This document shows, in pieces, positions 9,255 through 18,270 of a stretch of 64,000 nt of DNA. A program made the translations under genes and the position numbers. This DNA is from Heliobacteriaceae bacterium (GTDB lineage Bacteria > Bacillota > Desulfitobacteriia > Heliobacteriales > Heliobacteriaceae): positions 1 through 64,000 of the forward strand of contig JAQWAU010000001.1 in assembly GCA_028707535.1 (NCBI GenBank), given 5' to 3'. Each line of letters begins with the position of its first letter. Positions within the stretch are counted from its first letter, which is position 1. The notes under the pieces were generated by a model that was not told where the DNA came from, did not search any database, and saw only the letters and a program-made list of their open reading frames with translations.

Positions 9255-9893
9255 ATGATGGTTGGCACCGTTTATCCCGGCTTCGATGTGATGGTGCAAA
9301 GTCCCCACTGGGACCGGAATACCCGGCATTTGATTGAAGCCAGGTTACAACCGCCAGGGCCTGCCCAGTTTTTTTCCCCACCGGAAATAGCCTTGTTGGA
9401 AGCGGTTTTGGGCCGGTTACTGGATGAACTTGATTCTACATTGTTACAGCGGGTAGCCGGACAAATTGATAGCTACTTGTTTAACAATCAACAAAACGGT
9501 GATCACAAATCTGGTTTACCACCAACGGGGGACTTGTTACGTAAAGGCCTGCATTTACTGGAAGCGAATGCCGTCCTGCTCTTCCAACGCCCTTTTCTCC
9601 AGTTAACTCCATTGGAAATGGATGAACTGCTGGGCAAGGTCCAACGGGGGGAAGTAAACTGGCAAGGGATTCCCCCGGGGGAATTCTTCCGGAAAATAAC
9701 CGGGATCGGGATCGACTTCTTTTTTTCCCAACCAGAAATTTGGTCGGAAATCGGTTTTGCCGGTCCGGCCTATCCCCGGGGTTACTATCGGCTGGAAACT
9801 GGACTAAAAGACCCCTGGGAACCAATATCAGACCCGGAAAGGGAAGATGCCCGGGTTGCCGCCGGATTAGGGCCGGCACGGAGGTTAGAATAA
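9255..9893 (+). CDS. Gluconate 2-dehydrogenase subunit 3-like protein
   Basis: A 212-residue protein resembling the small gamma subunit (subunit 3) family that partners GMC flavoprotein dehydrogenases. The recognisable part is FFSPPEIALLEAVLGRLL near residues 38-55 and the later segment VNWQGIPPGEFFRKI. The start is the ATG at 9255 after AAAGGGAGGCGG. No Tat or Sec signal is visible, unlike the periplasmic gamma subunits of proteobacteria, so the complex is probably cytoplasmic and facing the membrane. The stop abuts the GMC oxidoreductase ATG with no gap, indicating coupled translation. Confidence 0.72.
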   Translation: MMVGTVYPGFDVMVQSPHWDRNTRHLIEARLQPPGPAQFFSPPEIALLEAVLGRLLDELDSTLLQRVAGQIDSYLFNNQQNGDHKSGLPPTGDLLRKGLHLLEANAVLLFQRPFLQLTPLEMDELLGKVQRGEVNWQGIPPGEFFRKITGIGIDFFFSQPEIWSEIGFAGPAYPRGYYRLETGLKDPWEPISDPEREDARVAAGLGPARRLE

Positions 9894-11477
9894 ATGTCAC
9901 AATCAACAGATCTGCCGTGGGAATTACTGAACACCGAAGTGGATGTCATAATCATCGGTGCCGGGGCTACCGGGGGAGTGGTGGCTAGGGAGCTGGGCAC
10001 GGCCGGATTAAAGGTGGTATTAATGGAAGCGGGTCCCCATTGGGAAGTCAGCCGCGACTTTGTCAGTGATGAGCTGCATATGCGAAAAACAGCGTGGCAG
10101 GCCAGGCGGCTTACCGCCGGCAATGATCCGCCTGAATTAGGACATAACATTTCCGGTTTTGGGGTAGGGGGAGGAACGCTGCATTTTACCGCAGTGGTAC
10201 CCCGGTTTTTCCCTTCCGATTTTCAGCTGGAAACGCGTGAAGGGGTTGGTGCTGACTGGCCGGTTACCTATGAAGACCTGGTGCCTTATTGGCAGGCCTT
10301 GGAACGGGACTTGCCGGTTGCCGGACCGAAATATTATCCTTGGGGCGGCTTCCAAGGACCATATCCCTATCCGCAACGGGATCCGATAGCGGCAACCCAG
10401 CAGATTTTGCATATCGGGTGTGACAGACTTGGTATCCGTAGTGCCGGGGCGCCGCTCGCGATCTTGTCCGCACCTTATAACGACCGGCCCCCGTGCACCA
10501 ACCGTGGTTTTTGCGCCCAAGGATGTCTACCCAACGCCAAATTTTCCACCTTAATCCACCATATACCCCAGGCAATCAAAGCCGGCGTGGAATTACGAAC
10601 CGGTTGTATGGTCAATCGCGTGTTGTGCGGACCGGATGACCGCGTAGAAGGAATTTCTTTTTTGTTCAATGGCCAAGAATACCGGCAAAAGGCACGGGTT
10701 GTGGTAGTTTGCGCCTCGGCAATTGAAACCCCCAGGTTGCTCCTGATGTCGGCTAACGGCCGTCATCCCCAAGGGTTAGCTAATCGCAGCGGCCTGGTCG
10801 GCCGTTATTTTATGCTGCATTCCGGCCACGAAGTAATTGCCCGGTTTCCCTACGAAGTACTGCCTTACAAGGGAACCCCGATTACGATGACCACCCAGGA
10901 ATTCTACGAAACACCGGCCGACGGCTCCCGGGTCCGGGGGTTTAGTATTCACGCCCACGGTTCCCGGCCTTTGGCGTTTATGAGCGCAGTTTTCAAGGCC
11001 AAGCGGATTTGGGGAAAAGACCTCCGGGAAGTAGCCAGAGATTATAACTATTTCGCCCGGTTGACCTTAGTCGGGGAAGTACTGCCCAGTGCAAGCAACA
11101 CCATAACCTTATCAACAGAAAAAGATCGTTACGGACTGCCGGCCCCATTGGTTACCTTTTCCTACGGTGAAAACGATAAAAACGTAATCACGGCCGGAGT
11201 CCGGACTTGCAAACAAATTCTGGAAGCTGCCGGCGGCAGAGTCGAGTTTGTCAGCCCGGATACCTCGCACATGTTAGGGGGTTGCCGGATGGGTAGCGAC
11301 CCGCAAACATCGGTAGTGGATCAATGGGGCCGGAGTCATGACCACCCGAATTTGTTTATCGCCGATACCGCGTTATTTGTCACCTCCGGAGCCTCCAATC
11401 CGACGATCACCGCAATGGCCTTAGCCTGGCGTACCGCCGACTACATTAAAGAGGAATTCCGCCAGGGCAACCTTTAG
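9894..11477 (+). CDS. GMC family FAD-dependent oxidoreductase
   Basis: Flavoprotein of 527 residues. The N-terminal dinucleotide fold is VDVIIIGAGATGGVVAREL, and GFGVGGGTLHF and a C-terminal segment SHMLGGCRMG...NLFIADTALFVTSGASNPT complete the GMC pattern. The latter contains the active-site region, with His of SHML and Asn of SNPT as likely catalytic residues. A cysteine group CTNRGFCAQGC near residue 205 is typical of the gluconate/sorbitol dehydrogenase branch. It probably oxidises a polyol or sugar acid and passes electrons to the preceding two subunits; the substrate cannot be read from sequence. No cytochrome c gene is present. Confidence 0.85.
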   Translation: MSQSTDLPWELLNTEVDVIIIGAGATGGVVARELGTAGLKVVLMEAGPHWEVSRDFVSDELHMRKTAWQARRLTAGNDPPELGHNISGFGVGGGTLHFTAVVPRFFPSDFQLETREGVGADWPVTYEDLVPYWQALERDLPVAGPKYYPWGGFQGPYPYPQRDPIAATQQILHIGCDRLGIRSAGAPLAILSAPYNDRPPCTNRGFCAQGCLPNAKFSTLIHHIPQAIKAGVELRTGCMVNRVLCGPDDRVEGISFLFNGQEYRQKARVVVVCASAIETPRLLLMSANGRHPQGLANRSGLVGRYFMLHSGHEVIARFPYEVLPYKGTPITMTTQEFYETPADGSRVRGFSIHAHGSRPLAFMSAVFKAKRIWGKDLREVARDYNYFARLTLVGEVLPSASNTITLSTEKDRYGLPAPLVTFSYGENDKNVITAGVRTCKQILEAAGGRVEFVSPDTSHMLGGCRMGSDPQTSVVDQWGRSHDHPNLFIADTALFVTSGASNPTITAMALAWRTADYIKEEFRQGNL

Positions 11478-11490
11478 TAAACCATAAAAA

Positions 11491-11522
11491 AACGTGAGTC
11501 AGACTGTTTTCTGACTCACGTT
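11491..11522. terminator. Bidirectional terminator between converging genes
   Basis: Perfect 13-bp stem AACGTGAGTCAGA and its complement around a short CTGTTT loop. The stem is A-rich upstream and T-containing on both sides, and lies between the GMC gene (+) and the Gfo/Idh gene (-). Confidence 0.85.
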
Positions 11523-11527
11523 GCCCT

Positions 11528-12625
11528 TTATTGCCGTAAAGGACTTTGTTCCCGCAATCCGGGAGGGTATTCCGGCTGGTAACCGGCAGTTGCGTCAACA
11601 CTCACGATGGTTCCTTCCCGGATTGATTCCAGAATGGCGGTAACCGTTTTTAAGTCGCCAAATTCCATTTCCGGAGGTACACTAACCGGCTCGCTACCGG
11701 TAAGGGCATTGTAAAAATTAAGCAGTTCATTGTAATAACCTTTTTGGGGTTCATAGGGAATTTGTTCCTGGCGACCGTCATTATAAGCCAGGTTTATCGT
11801 GCCGACATCTCTTTCCTCGAGATAAATCATGCCCTGGTCACAAAAAATCCGCAGCCCGGTTAAAGGCCGCTGCATTTCTTTCCCGGCACAAAAAAAACTA
11901 AAATGACCGGTAAGCCCGCTTTGAAACAACAGGTTAACATTAATGACCGCATAAGGGGAAAAAGCGGCTGCTTGGGGCCTGCCGAAAGCCTGCAGCCGGT
12001 CGATTCCGCCAAAAATATGCCGAAGCCCGGCTAAATCGTGCAGGGCGGTATCGGTAATGACCCCTCCGGGAAAATCCGGGTACTGGCGCCATTCTTTGGC
12101 CGGAAATTCGGCTTTGTACATGTCACCGGGAAAATCAACCACCCGGTTTTGCAGAAAGTAAATGGGCTCACCGGCGCGTTTTGTCCGGACCAGATCTCTA
12201 ATCAGGTCGATTTCTTGATTATAACGATAGTTTTCGGCAATCATAACCGGTAGCCGGTATTCAGTCGCCAAATCCCGCGCGGAGCGAGCCTGCTTTAAAT
12301 CCGCAGCCAGCGGCTTTTCACAAACGATCCCTTTTGGCTGACCGGCCCAAAGCCTGGCAACGGCGACAGTAACCCGGTAATTATCCGCAATCGGTACCAT
12401 GATGTCCACCAGATCGAGTTCTTCCTCAGCCAGCATTACCTGAAAATCAGCGTAAACTTTTTCCGGACCCAATCCCAAACGTTCGGCCCACGGGCGGGCT
12501 TTCGCCGGATCCCGGTTACAAAGGGCGGTAATCACATAACGGTCGGTCAATTGCTGGTAAGCAGGGTAGTGCAACCGTTCAAAAGCCATCCCGGTGCCAA
12601 TAATTCCCACCTTAAGTCGGCGCAT
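11528..12625 (-). CDS. Gfo/Idh/MocA family oxidoreductase
   Basis: NAD(P)-dependent sugar or cyclitol dehydrogenase-like protein, 365 residues. The N-terminal Rossmann motif is VGIIGTGMAF, with CEKPLA (the conserved EKP motif) near residue 95 and the C-terminal beta-sheet domain after about residue 130. The HD-type catalytic region shows GGVITDTALHDL. The ATG at 12625 is preceded by GGGGGTGATC; the longer open frame upstream is not homologous. It runs toward the GMC gene and is preceded on its own strand by a metallophosphoesterase gene 64 bases away. Its substrate is unknown; proximity to the GMC cassette suggests carbohydrate metabolism. Confidence 0.85.
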   Translation of the reverse strand: MRRLKVGIIGTGMAFERLHYPAYQQLTDRYVITALCNRDPAKARPWAERLGLGPEKVYADFQVMLAEEELDLVDIMVPIADNYRVTVAVARLWAGQPKGIVCEKPLAADLKQARSARDLATEYRLPVMIAENYRYNQEIDLIRDLVRTKRAGEPIYFLQNRVVDFPGDMYKAEFPAKEWRQYPDFPGGVITDTALHDLAGLRHIFGGIDRLQAFGRPQAAAFSPYAVINVNLLFQSGLTGHFSFFCAGKEMQRPLTGLRIFCDQGMIYLEERDVGTINLAYNDGRQEQIPYEPQKGYYNELLNFYNALTGSEPVSVPPEMEFGDLKTVTAILESIREGTIVSVDATAGYQPEYPPGLREQSPLRQ

Positions 12626-12689
12626 ACGATCACCCCCACGGATTAATGGGGTTAGTATGGAGCAAAACAAGGCCAAATATCCCCAAGAC

Positions 12690-13868
12690 TCAACGCGATG
12701 TATTTTCCGGCGTAAAATGCACCATAACGTCAACGATTTCCGGCGTATTGCCGATCCGCACCGGTGGACCCCAGGTGCCAAAACCGGCAGATACAATCAC
12801 CTGAAGGTTGTCTTTGCGTAAAAGACCCCAATCGGTTTCAAACATCCGCCGGGTGATCAGGTTATTGGGAAATAACTGGCCCCGGTGGGTATGCCCGGAA
12901 AATTGTAAATCCACACCCTCTTTTTGGGCGGCAGCCAGTTGCAAGGGTTGATGGTCAAGAACAATCACCGGTAATTTTTTATCTACTTGCGCCAATAGTT
13001 CACCCAGCTCCAACCGGGGATAACCGGTAATCCGGGCCTGCAGATGATCATCCCGGCCAACCAGATAAAACGCATCGGCTACTTTGACCGTTTCGTCACG
13101 CAAAACCCGGACTCCTGCGGCTTGTAACCGGGCAAATACCTGGTCCCATTGCCGGCCGATATACTCGTGGTTGCCGGGCACGGCAAAAAGACCATAAGGG
13201 GGCTGCATTTGCCGGAATATAGCCGCCATGTCCTGGGCGACAAACGGTCCGACGTTTTCGTCGATCACATCACCAACCAGCAGGACAACATCCGGCTGCA
13301 ATTCTTGAATCAGCCTGACCAGCTTGGTCAGGCGACCATGATGCACAATCGTTCCGAGGTGTAAATCTGATACGGCGACGATATGCAACTGCGCTAAAGC
13401 ACCGCCGGATTTGGCGATGGTAACATCATAGCGACACACCGCCGGATTAAGGGCATTCCAGCCGCCGTAGGCAACCAACCCGGTGACGAATAAAACAATT
13501 GAAAAACCAAAACCGATGACTAAGCGGCGACGATGTTGCCAAGCGGCAGGTACAAAAGGCCAACGTTTGTTTATCCAGCGCAGCAAATCAAAAACGGCAA
13601 AAATCAACCCAAAATAGTATATAGCGGCAAGCCAATAGGCACCGGCAATCACGAACCAGCGGTTTAAGGCCGAAGGCATAATTTCGGTACTATAGCGGCC
13701 AACCCAATAAGCTGCGGCGATGAGCCAATAAAGGGCCCAATAGACCTTCCGGTCCAGTAAAGGAATAAACCGGCCGCATAGTTGCCAAATCCGGCGGCCA
13801 ATCCAGTAATTCACCCCAACATATAAGCCGATTATCACTAGCCCGATAAACGGTAAGGTCTTGCCCAT
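12690..13868 (-). CDS. Membrane-anchored metallophosphoesterase
   Basis: Calcineurin-like phosphoesterase, 392 residues. Three or four N-terminal membrane helices cover about residues 1-130. The catalytic domain then shows the full metal-binding series: SDLHLG, GDVIDE, GNHEYIG and GHTHRGQ. This is the YkuE-like, membrane-tethered branch whose natural substrates may be phospholipid-linked or cyclic dinucleotide; I cannot decide. The start ATG follows GGAAGACACC. It is transcribed divergently from the PLP enzyme gene at 13980, leaving about 110 bases for two promoters. Confidence 0.87.
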   Translation of the reverse strand: MGKTLPFIGLVIIGLYVGVNYWIGRRIWQLCGRFIPLLDRKVYWALYWLIAAAYWVGRYSTEIMPSALNRWFVIAGAYWLAAIYYFGLIFAVFDLLRWINKRWPFVPAAWQHRRRLVIGFGFSIVLFVTGLVAYGGWNALNPAVCRYDVTIAKSGGALAQLHIVAVSDLHLGTIVHHGRLTKLVRLIQELQPDVVLLVGDVIDENVGPFVAQDMAAIFRQMQPPYGLFAVPGNHEYIGRQWDQVFARLQAAGVRVLRDETVKVADAFYLVGRDDHLQARITGYPRLELGELLAQVDKKLPVIVLDHQPLQLAAAQKEGVDLQFSGHTHRGQLFPNNLITRRMFETDWGLLRKDNLQVIVSAGFGTWGPPVRIGNTPEIVDVMVHFTPENTSR

Positions 13869-13979
13869 GGTGTCTTCCTCAATTCCCGGGCCACCAACTG
13901 TTCTGGGAAAACCCGGTTTATTGTGATATTATTAGTCCATGAATGTCAAATCATGATGGAAAATGACGGGAGCAGCACA

Positions 13980-15287
13980 ATGTCCGACTTATTCACTTAC
14001 CTTCAATTAAAGGATAAACTGGCTGCGGTGATTATTCAAGCCGGCCGGCAGGCAGCCGGAGATTGTGAAGAAACAATTGCCGGGTTGGCAAGACGGCGGG
14101 ACCGGCACCAGGCAAGGGTTCTAGCCGCCTTCGAACAAGCCGGGATTTCGGATTTTCATTTCGGTATATCGACCGGTTATGGTTATGATGATGCGGGAAG
14201 GGATGCTCTGGATGTAGTAACCGCCCGCATTTTAGCGGCAGAAGCAGCCTTGGTCCGCGAACAGTTTGTATCCGGCACCCACGCGATTGCCACGGCGTTG
14301 TTCGGGATTCTGCGTCCCGGTGACGAACTGCTGTCTGCTACCGGTACCCCTTATGATACCCTGGCGGGAATGATCGGGCTTGACCCCCGACAACCGGCCG
14401 CCGGAAACCTCCGCGAATTCGGCATTACTTTTCGTCAAGTTGACCTGTTACCTGGTGGCGGGATTGATTTACCCGCATTAATCGAAACCTTACGGCCCAA
14501 TACCCGGATGGTGTTTTTTCAACGTTCCCGGGGCTACAGCCTTCGACCGGCCCTTTCGGCCCAGGTGATTGGTGAAGCCTGCCGGGCTTTACACCATTCC
14601 CGCCCGGATTTAGTCTGTTTTGTGGATAATTGTTACGGGGAACTGGTTGAAGCTGAAGAACCCAGCAGCCTTGGCGCCGATCTGATCGCCGGTTCTTTGA
14701 TTAAAAACCTGGGTGGCGGTTTAGCCCCAACCGGCGGCTATTTAGCCGGCCGTCAGGGTTACGTTACTCTGGCGGCAACCCGGCTGACGGCACCGGGAAT
14801 TGGCGCCCATGTCGGGAGCAGTCCGGGTGGGCGGCGGTTATATTTTCAGGGGCTTTTTCAAGCACCCCAGGTAGTGTTTGAGGCTTTAGCCGGGGCCGTA
14901 TTTGCCGCCCGTTTTTTTGATTTGTTGGGTTTTGCGGTGACCCCCCGGTTTGATGAGGCAAGAAAAGACATTATTCAAGCCATTACCCTCGGAAGTCCCC
15001 AAAGGATGATCGCCTTTTGTGAAGGACTTCACAAGGCTTCCCCGGTCGATAGTCATCTCACTCCGCAACCGGCGCCGATGCCCGGCTATGGTGACAAGGT
15101 AATCATGGCGGGAGGAACATTTATTCAAGGGGCAACCAGTGAACTGAGTGCGGATGGTCCCTTGCGTGAACCATATGTCCTTTATCTCCAGGGAGGACTG
15201 GCGCAAACATATGTTCGGATTGGTGTACTCCGGGCCGCCCAGGCTTTGTATGAACACAACCTGTTGCCGTTTCAGCAAGGTATGTAA
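13980..15287 (+). CDS. YnbB-type PLP enzyme (methionine gamma-lyase family, aluminium resistance protein)
   Basis: Fold-type I PLP protein of 435 residues, homologous to the Firmicute YnbB family, once named aluminium resistance protein and annotated as methionine gamma-lyase-like. The PLP lysine lies in GSLIKNLGGG near residue 245. The cofactor-binding Asp is probably in CFVDNCYGE. The start is the ATG at 13980 with GGGAG 7 bases upstream. Two ATGs 27 and 30 bases further up lack a site. In B. subtilis ynbB lies near spoVK and hflX; here it lies 5 kb beyond spoVK, suggesting an insertion between them. True substrate unproven. Confidence 0.82.
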   Translation: MSDLFTYLQLKDKLAAVIIQAGRQAAGDCEETIAGLARRRDRHQARVLAAFEQAGISDFHFGISTGYGYDDAGRDALDVVTARILAAEAALVREQFVSGTHAIATALFGILRPGDELLSATGTPYDTLAGMIGLDPRQPAAGNLREFGITFRQVDLLPGGGIDLPALIETLRPNTRMVFFQRSRGYSLRPALSAQVIGEACRALHHSRPDLVCFVDNCYGELVEAEEPSSLGADLIAGSLIKNLGGGLAPTGGYLAGRQGYVTLAATRLTAPGIGAHVGSSPGGRRLYFQGLFQAPQVVFEALAGAVFAARFFDLLGFAVTPRFDEARKDIIQAITLGSPQRMIAFCEGLHKASPVDSHLTPQPAPMPGYGDKVIMAGGTFIQGATSELSADGPLREPYVLYLQGGLAQTYVRIGVLRAAQALYEHNLLPFQQGM

Positions 15288-15311
15288 GATTTTGCCACAG
15301 GGGAGATTATT

Positions 15312-15812
15312 ATGACTCAGTATCTCGGTATGACCTATGATCTTGCTTTAATTATTGCCCTCATTGTCATGCTCATCGGGATCTTGGGTACGTTCGTTCC
15401 GGTAATTCCCGGTATCCCGCTGATTTTTGCGGCTATGGTCGGCTATGGCTTTACCGAAGGGTTCCAGTTGATGAGCCTACTTTTCTTAGGGGTTAACTTT
15501 TTGTTGGTCTTACTCGCGGTAATTCTGGACTACCTGGGCACCGCCTGGGGGGCCCGCCGGTTTGGCGCTACCCGTTCCGGAATATGGGGCGCTGTGGCCG
15601 GTGGACTAGTTGGTTTGGTAGTTTTAGGGCCGCTCGGCCTTTTCGCGGGTCCGTTTATTGGTGCGGTTGCCGGAGAACTAATGCAGGGCCGGACCTTGGA
15701 GCGGGCAATTGAGGCCGGCATCGGTACATTTCTGGGTGTGGCGGGTGCATCGCTGGTCCGGTTTATTTTGGCTTTAGGCATGACCGGTGCTTTCATCTGG
15801 CGAATATGGTAG
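15312..15812 (+). CDS. DUF456 membrane protein
   Basis: A 166-residue integral membrane protein of the DUF456 family. It has four to five hydrophobic helices and a glycine-rich core typical of the family, including VIPGIPLIF near residue 35 and LGPLGLFAGPFIGAVAGEL near residues 105-125. GGGGAGATTATT precedes the ATG. Function unknown. It lies 24 bases after ynbB and 49 bases before ddl on the same strand, so it may share a transcript with both. Confidence 0.8.
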   Translation: MTQYLGMTYDLALIIALIVMLIGILGTFVPVIPGIPLIFAAMVGYGFTEGFQLMSLLFLGVNFLLVLLAVILDYLGTAWGARRFGATRSGIWGAVAGGLVGLVVLGPLGLFAGPFIGAVAGELMQGRTLERAIEAGIGTFLGVAGASLVRFILALGMTGAFIWRIW

Positions 15813-15861
15813 GCATAACAATAAAAAGGAAACCAAATTAGGGCAGGGGAGGACCGGTTCC

Positions 15862-16959
15862 ATGAAAAAGACCATTGGGGTAATTTGTGGTGGGCGTTCC
15901 GGGGAACACGAGGTTTCCCTGGTTTCCGCCCAGGCAATTGTGGCCGCATTGGCACCGGAACAATACAGGGTAAAAACAATTGGCATCGATCAGCAGGGCC
16001 GGTGGTGGCTCGGCCCCGATGTCATTGCTAACTTGCAAACCGGCAAAGAACCTTATGGGGAGCAGGTGTTTTTTGTACCGGATCCCACGCAAGGTGGCCT
16101 GCTGCGGACCACCGGGTCCGGCTGGGAACCGGTAGCTATTGACTTATTTTTCCCGGTTCTCCACGGACCTAACGGGGAAGACGGCACTATTCAAGGACTC
16201 TTTGAATTGGGCAATGTACCTTATGCCGGTTGCGGTGTTCTCGCATCGGCCTGTGGCATGGACAAAGCAGTGACGAAAGAATTGTTCAACCAAAAGGGTT
16301 TACCCCAGGTGCCTTACCAGGTTTTTTTTCGGTCTGAATGGGAAGCAGACCCCATTAAGGTAATTACGGCAGTGGAACACCTTCCCGGTTATCCCTGTTT
16401 TGTGAAACCGGCAAATATGGGTTCCAGTGTCGGTATCGCGAAGGCAACCACGCAGGAGCAATTGCAGCGGGCATTTGCCGATGCGGTGCGTTACGACCGC
16501 AAGATTATCGTGGAGAAGGGGATTGACGCCCGGGAAATTGAAGTAAGTGTTTTAGGTAATGACCAGGCAATTGCTTCTTTGCCCGGCGAAATCGAACCAG
16601 GGGGAGAATTTTATGATTATGAAGCCAAGTATGTCGATACCCGCTCCCGGTTGTTGATTCCGGCCCCATTAAGTGAACCGGTGACCAGGCGGGTACAAGA
16701 CTTGGCCATCCGGGCATTTAACGCGGTGGATGGTTCCGGTTTATCCCGGGTGGATTTTTTCCTTGACCGGCAAACCGGGGAAGTATGGGTTAACGAAATC
16801 AATACTTTGCCAGGATTTACCAATATCAGTATGTATCCTAAACTTTGGGAGGCAACCGGGCTTTCCTACCGGGAATTATTGTCCCGGGTAATCACCTTGG
16901 GCTGGGAACGGTACGAGGAAAAACAACGTAATGCAACAAAAAGGCTGCCCCCGGTATAA
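15862..16959 (+). CDS. ddl: D-alanine--D-alanine ligase
   Basis: ATP-grasp ligase that forms the D-Ala-D-Ala dipeptide of peptidoglycan, 365 residues (DdlA-like length). Motifs: GGRSGEHEVSL at the N terminus, HGPNGEDGTIQG, CFVKPANMGSSVGI in the ATP-grasp core, and the Mg-binding end VNEINTLPGFT. The ATG at 15862 has GGGGAGGA about 12 bases upstream; an upstream in-frame ATG would start inside the DUF456 gene. A shared terminator separates it from lexA, which converges from the other side. Confidence 0.95.
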   Translation: MKKTIGVICGGRSGEHEVSLVSAQAIVAALAPEQYRVKTIGIDQQGRWWLGPDVIANLQTGKEPYGEQVFFVPDPTQGGLLRTTGSGWEPVAIDLFFPVLHGPNGEDGTIQGLFELGNVPYAGCGVLASACGMDKAVTKELFNQKGLPQVPYQVFFRSEWEADPIKVITAVEHLPGYPCFVKPANMGSSVGIAKATTQEQLQRAFADAVRYDRKIIVEKGIDAREIEVSVLGNDQAIASLPGEIEPGGEFYDYEAKYVDTRSRLLIPAPLSEPVTRRVQDLAIRAFNAVDGSGLSRVDFFLDRQTGEVWVNEINTLPGFTNISMYPKLWEATGLSYRELLSRVITLGWERYEEKQRNATKRLPPV

Positions 16960-16974
16960 AAACCGTGCCAAAAA

Positions 16975-17002
16975 AACGCCCTCCGAAAAACGGAGGGCGT
17001 TA
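16975..17002. terminator. Bidirectional terminator between ddl and lexA
   Basis: The stem AACGCCCTCCG with its exact complement flanks an AAAA loop, with A-run before and TTAATT after. It serves both converging genes. Confidence 0.85.
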
Positions 17003-17021
17003 ATTGCGTCAAACCCCTATA

Positions 17022-17636
17022 CTAACAGTTTAGCCGGCGTAAAATCGCAATGACTTTTCCTAAAATATTAACCTCTTTGATCAAAATCGGCTCCATAAAG
17101 CAATTTTCCGGTTGCAGCCGGTAATAGTCCTTTTCCTTAAAAAAGCGTTTAACAGTCATCTCGCCACCAAGTAAAGCAACCACGATATCGTCATTTTCAG
17201 CGAAATTCTGCATCACTGCTACTACCCGGTCACCATCAAAAATACCGGCGTCGACCATACTTTCCCCGTGGATATTTACCATAAACACCTGGTCATCACA
17301 ACGAACGAAGTCTTTGGGTAACGGAAAGGAACCTTGAATATTGTCGGTGGCCAAAATTGGTTTGCCTGCACTGATCCGCCCCAATATCGGTACATCAACG
17401 AGGTTTTGGCTATCTTCTTCGTCACCAACCAACACCTCAATTGCCCGGGGTTTTGACCGGTTGCGGCGGATAAACCCTAAGGACTCTAACCGAGTTAGGT
17501 AGCTATGGACGGTGGAACTAGAACTAAGACCAACCGCTTGGCCAATTTCCCTGACCGAGGGAGGATACCCACACCGCCGGATCTCCGCCCGGATAAAGTC
17601 AAGGATCAGCCTTTGACGTTCACTTAACTCTTCCAT
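17022..17636 (-). CDS. lexA: LexA repressor
   Basis: SOS repressor and autoprotease, 204 residues. The N-terminal winged helix is LSERQRLILDFI to RNRSKPRAIEVL. The self-cleavage Ala-Gly bond lies in GRISAGKP, the nucleophile Ser in GESMVDAG, and the general-base Lys in EMTVKRF. The ATG at 17636 begins the conserved helix; the open frame continues 29 codons upstream but is not homologous. A TATAAT-like -10 lies at 17689-17694. I could not find a clear CGAAC-N4-GTTCG box upstream, so self-repression cannot be shown. A divergent gene starts 166 bases away. Confidence 0.95.
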   Translation of the reverse strand: MEELSERQRLILDFIRAEIRRCGYPPSVREIGQAVGLSSSSTVHSYLTRLESLGFIRRNRSKPRAIEVLVGDEEDSQNLVDVPILGRISAGKPILATDNIQGSFPLPKDFVRCDDQVFMVNIHGESMVDAGIFDGDRVVAVMQNFAENDDIVVALLGGEMTVKRFFKEKDYYRLQPENCFMEPILIKEVNILGKVIAILRRLNC

Positions 17637-17802
17637 ACCACCACACACCACTACCAGACACCCCCGGGATTGAACGATTTCCGCCAACATTATAGCATAT
17701 TCTGCTTGTTTAATCATAGGCAATCCATAGTCTAACGATAAAACTGCGCTCTTCGGGTAATCTCACCGGTAACCGGAAATAAAAAACAGGAGGCCAAAAA
17801 CT

Positions 17803-18210
17803 ATGCCTGGCCCGTCGGCATCCCGTAAATTATTATCAGGCAAAATCATCTCACCGGATGGTAAAGTGATCCCGGTGTTTAAGCAGGCTGTGGGTAAGGG
17901 GACGTTAATTACCGTGGAAGTGGCCGATACCTTTTGGACCCGGCTGCGGGGCCTGTTGGGCCGGTCACACCTGCCCCCAGGGTACGCGTTATTACTGGCG
18001 CCATGTAATCAAATCCATACCTTAGGTATGCGGTTTCCCCTCGATGTGCTCTATTTGGACCAGGCAAATGTCATCTTGGAAATGGAAATCATGGTCAAGC
18101 CCGGCCGGATTCAACGGGCTCGACGGCAGGCAGCGAAGGTGGTCGAATTTCAGGGTAGCACCTTAAATCCGGGGGCAATCGCCACCGGTAACCGTTTGTT
18201 TTTTGAATGA
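17803..18210 (+). CDS. DUF192 family protein
   Basis: A 135-residue protein of the DUF192 family. The conserved core runs from VEVADTFWTRLRGLLGR near residue 45 to the small C-terminal beta domain, with the family signature CNQIHTLGMRFPLDVLYLD near residues 75-95. AGGAGG lies 9 bases before the ATG. The family is widespread and of unknown role; many members are secreted, but no signal peptide is visible here. It is followed by the glucan phosphorylase gene after 60 bases. Confidence 0.85.
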   Translation: MPGPSASRKLLSGKIISPDGKVIPVFKQAVGKGTLITVEVADTFWTRLRGLLGRSHLPPGYALLLAPCNQIHTLGMRFPLDVLYLDQANVILEMEIMVKPGRIQRARRQAAKVVEFQGSTLNPGAIATGNRLFFE

Positions 18211-18270
18211 GTTTCCGAATAATGCACATGCTAAAGTACAGTACTGATTCCTTGAGCGGGAGATGAGTTT

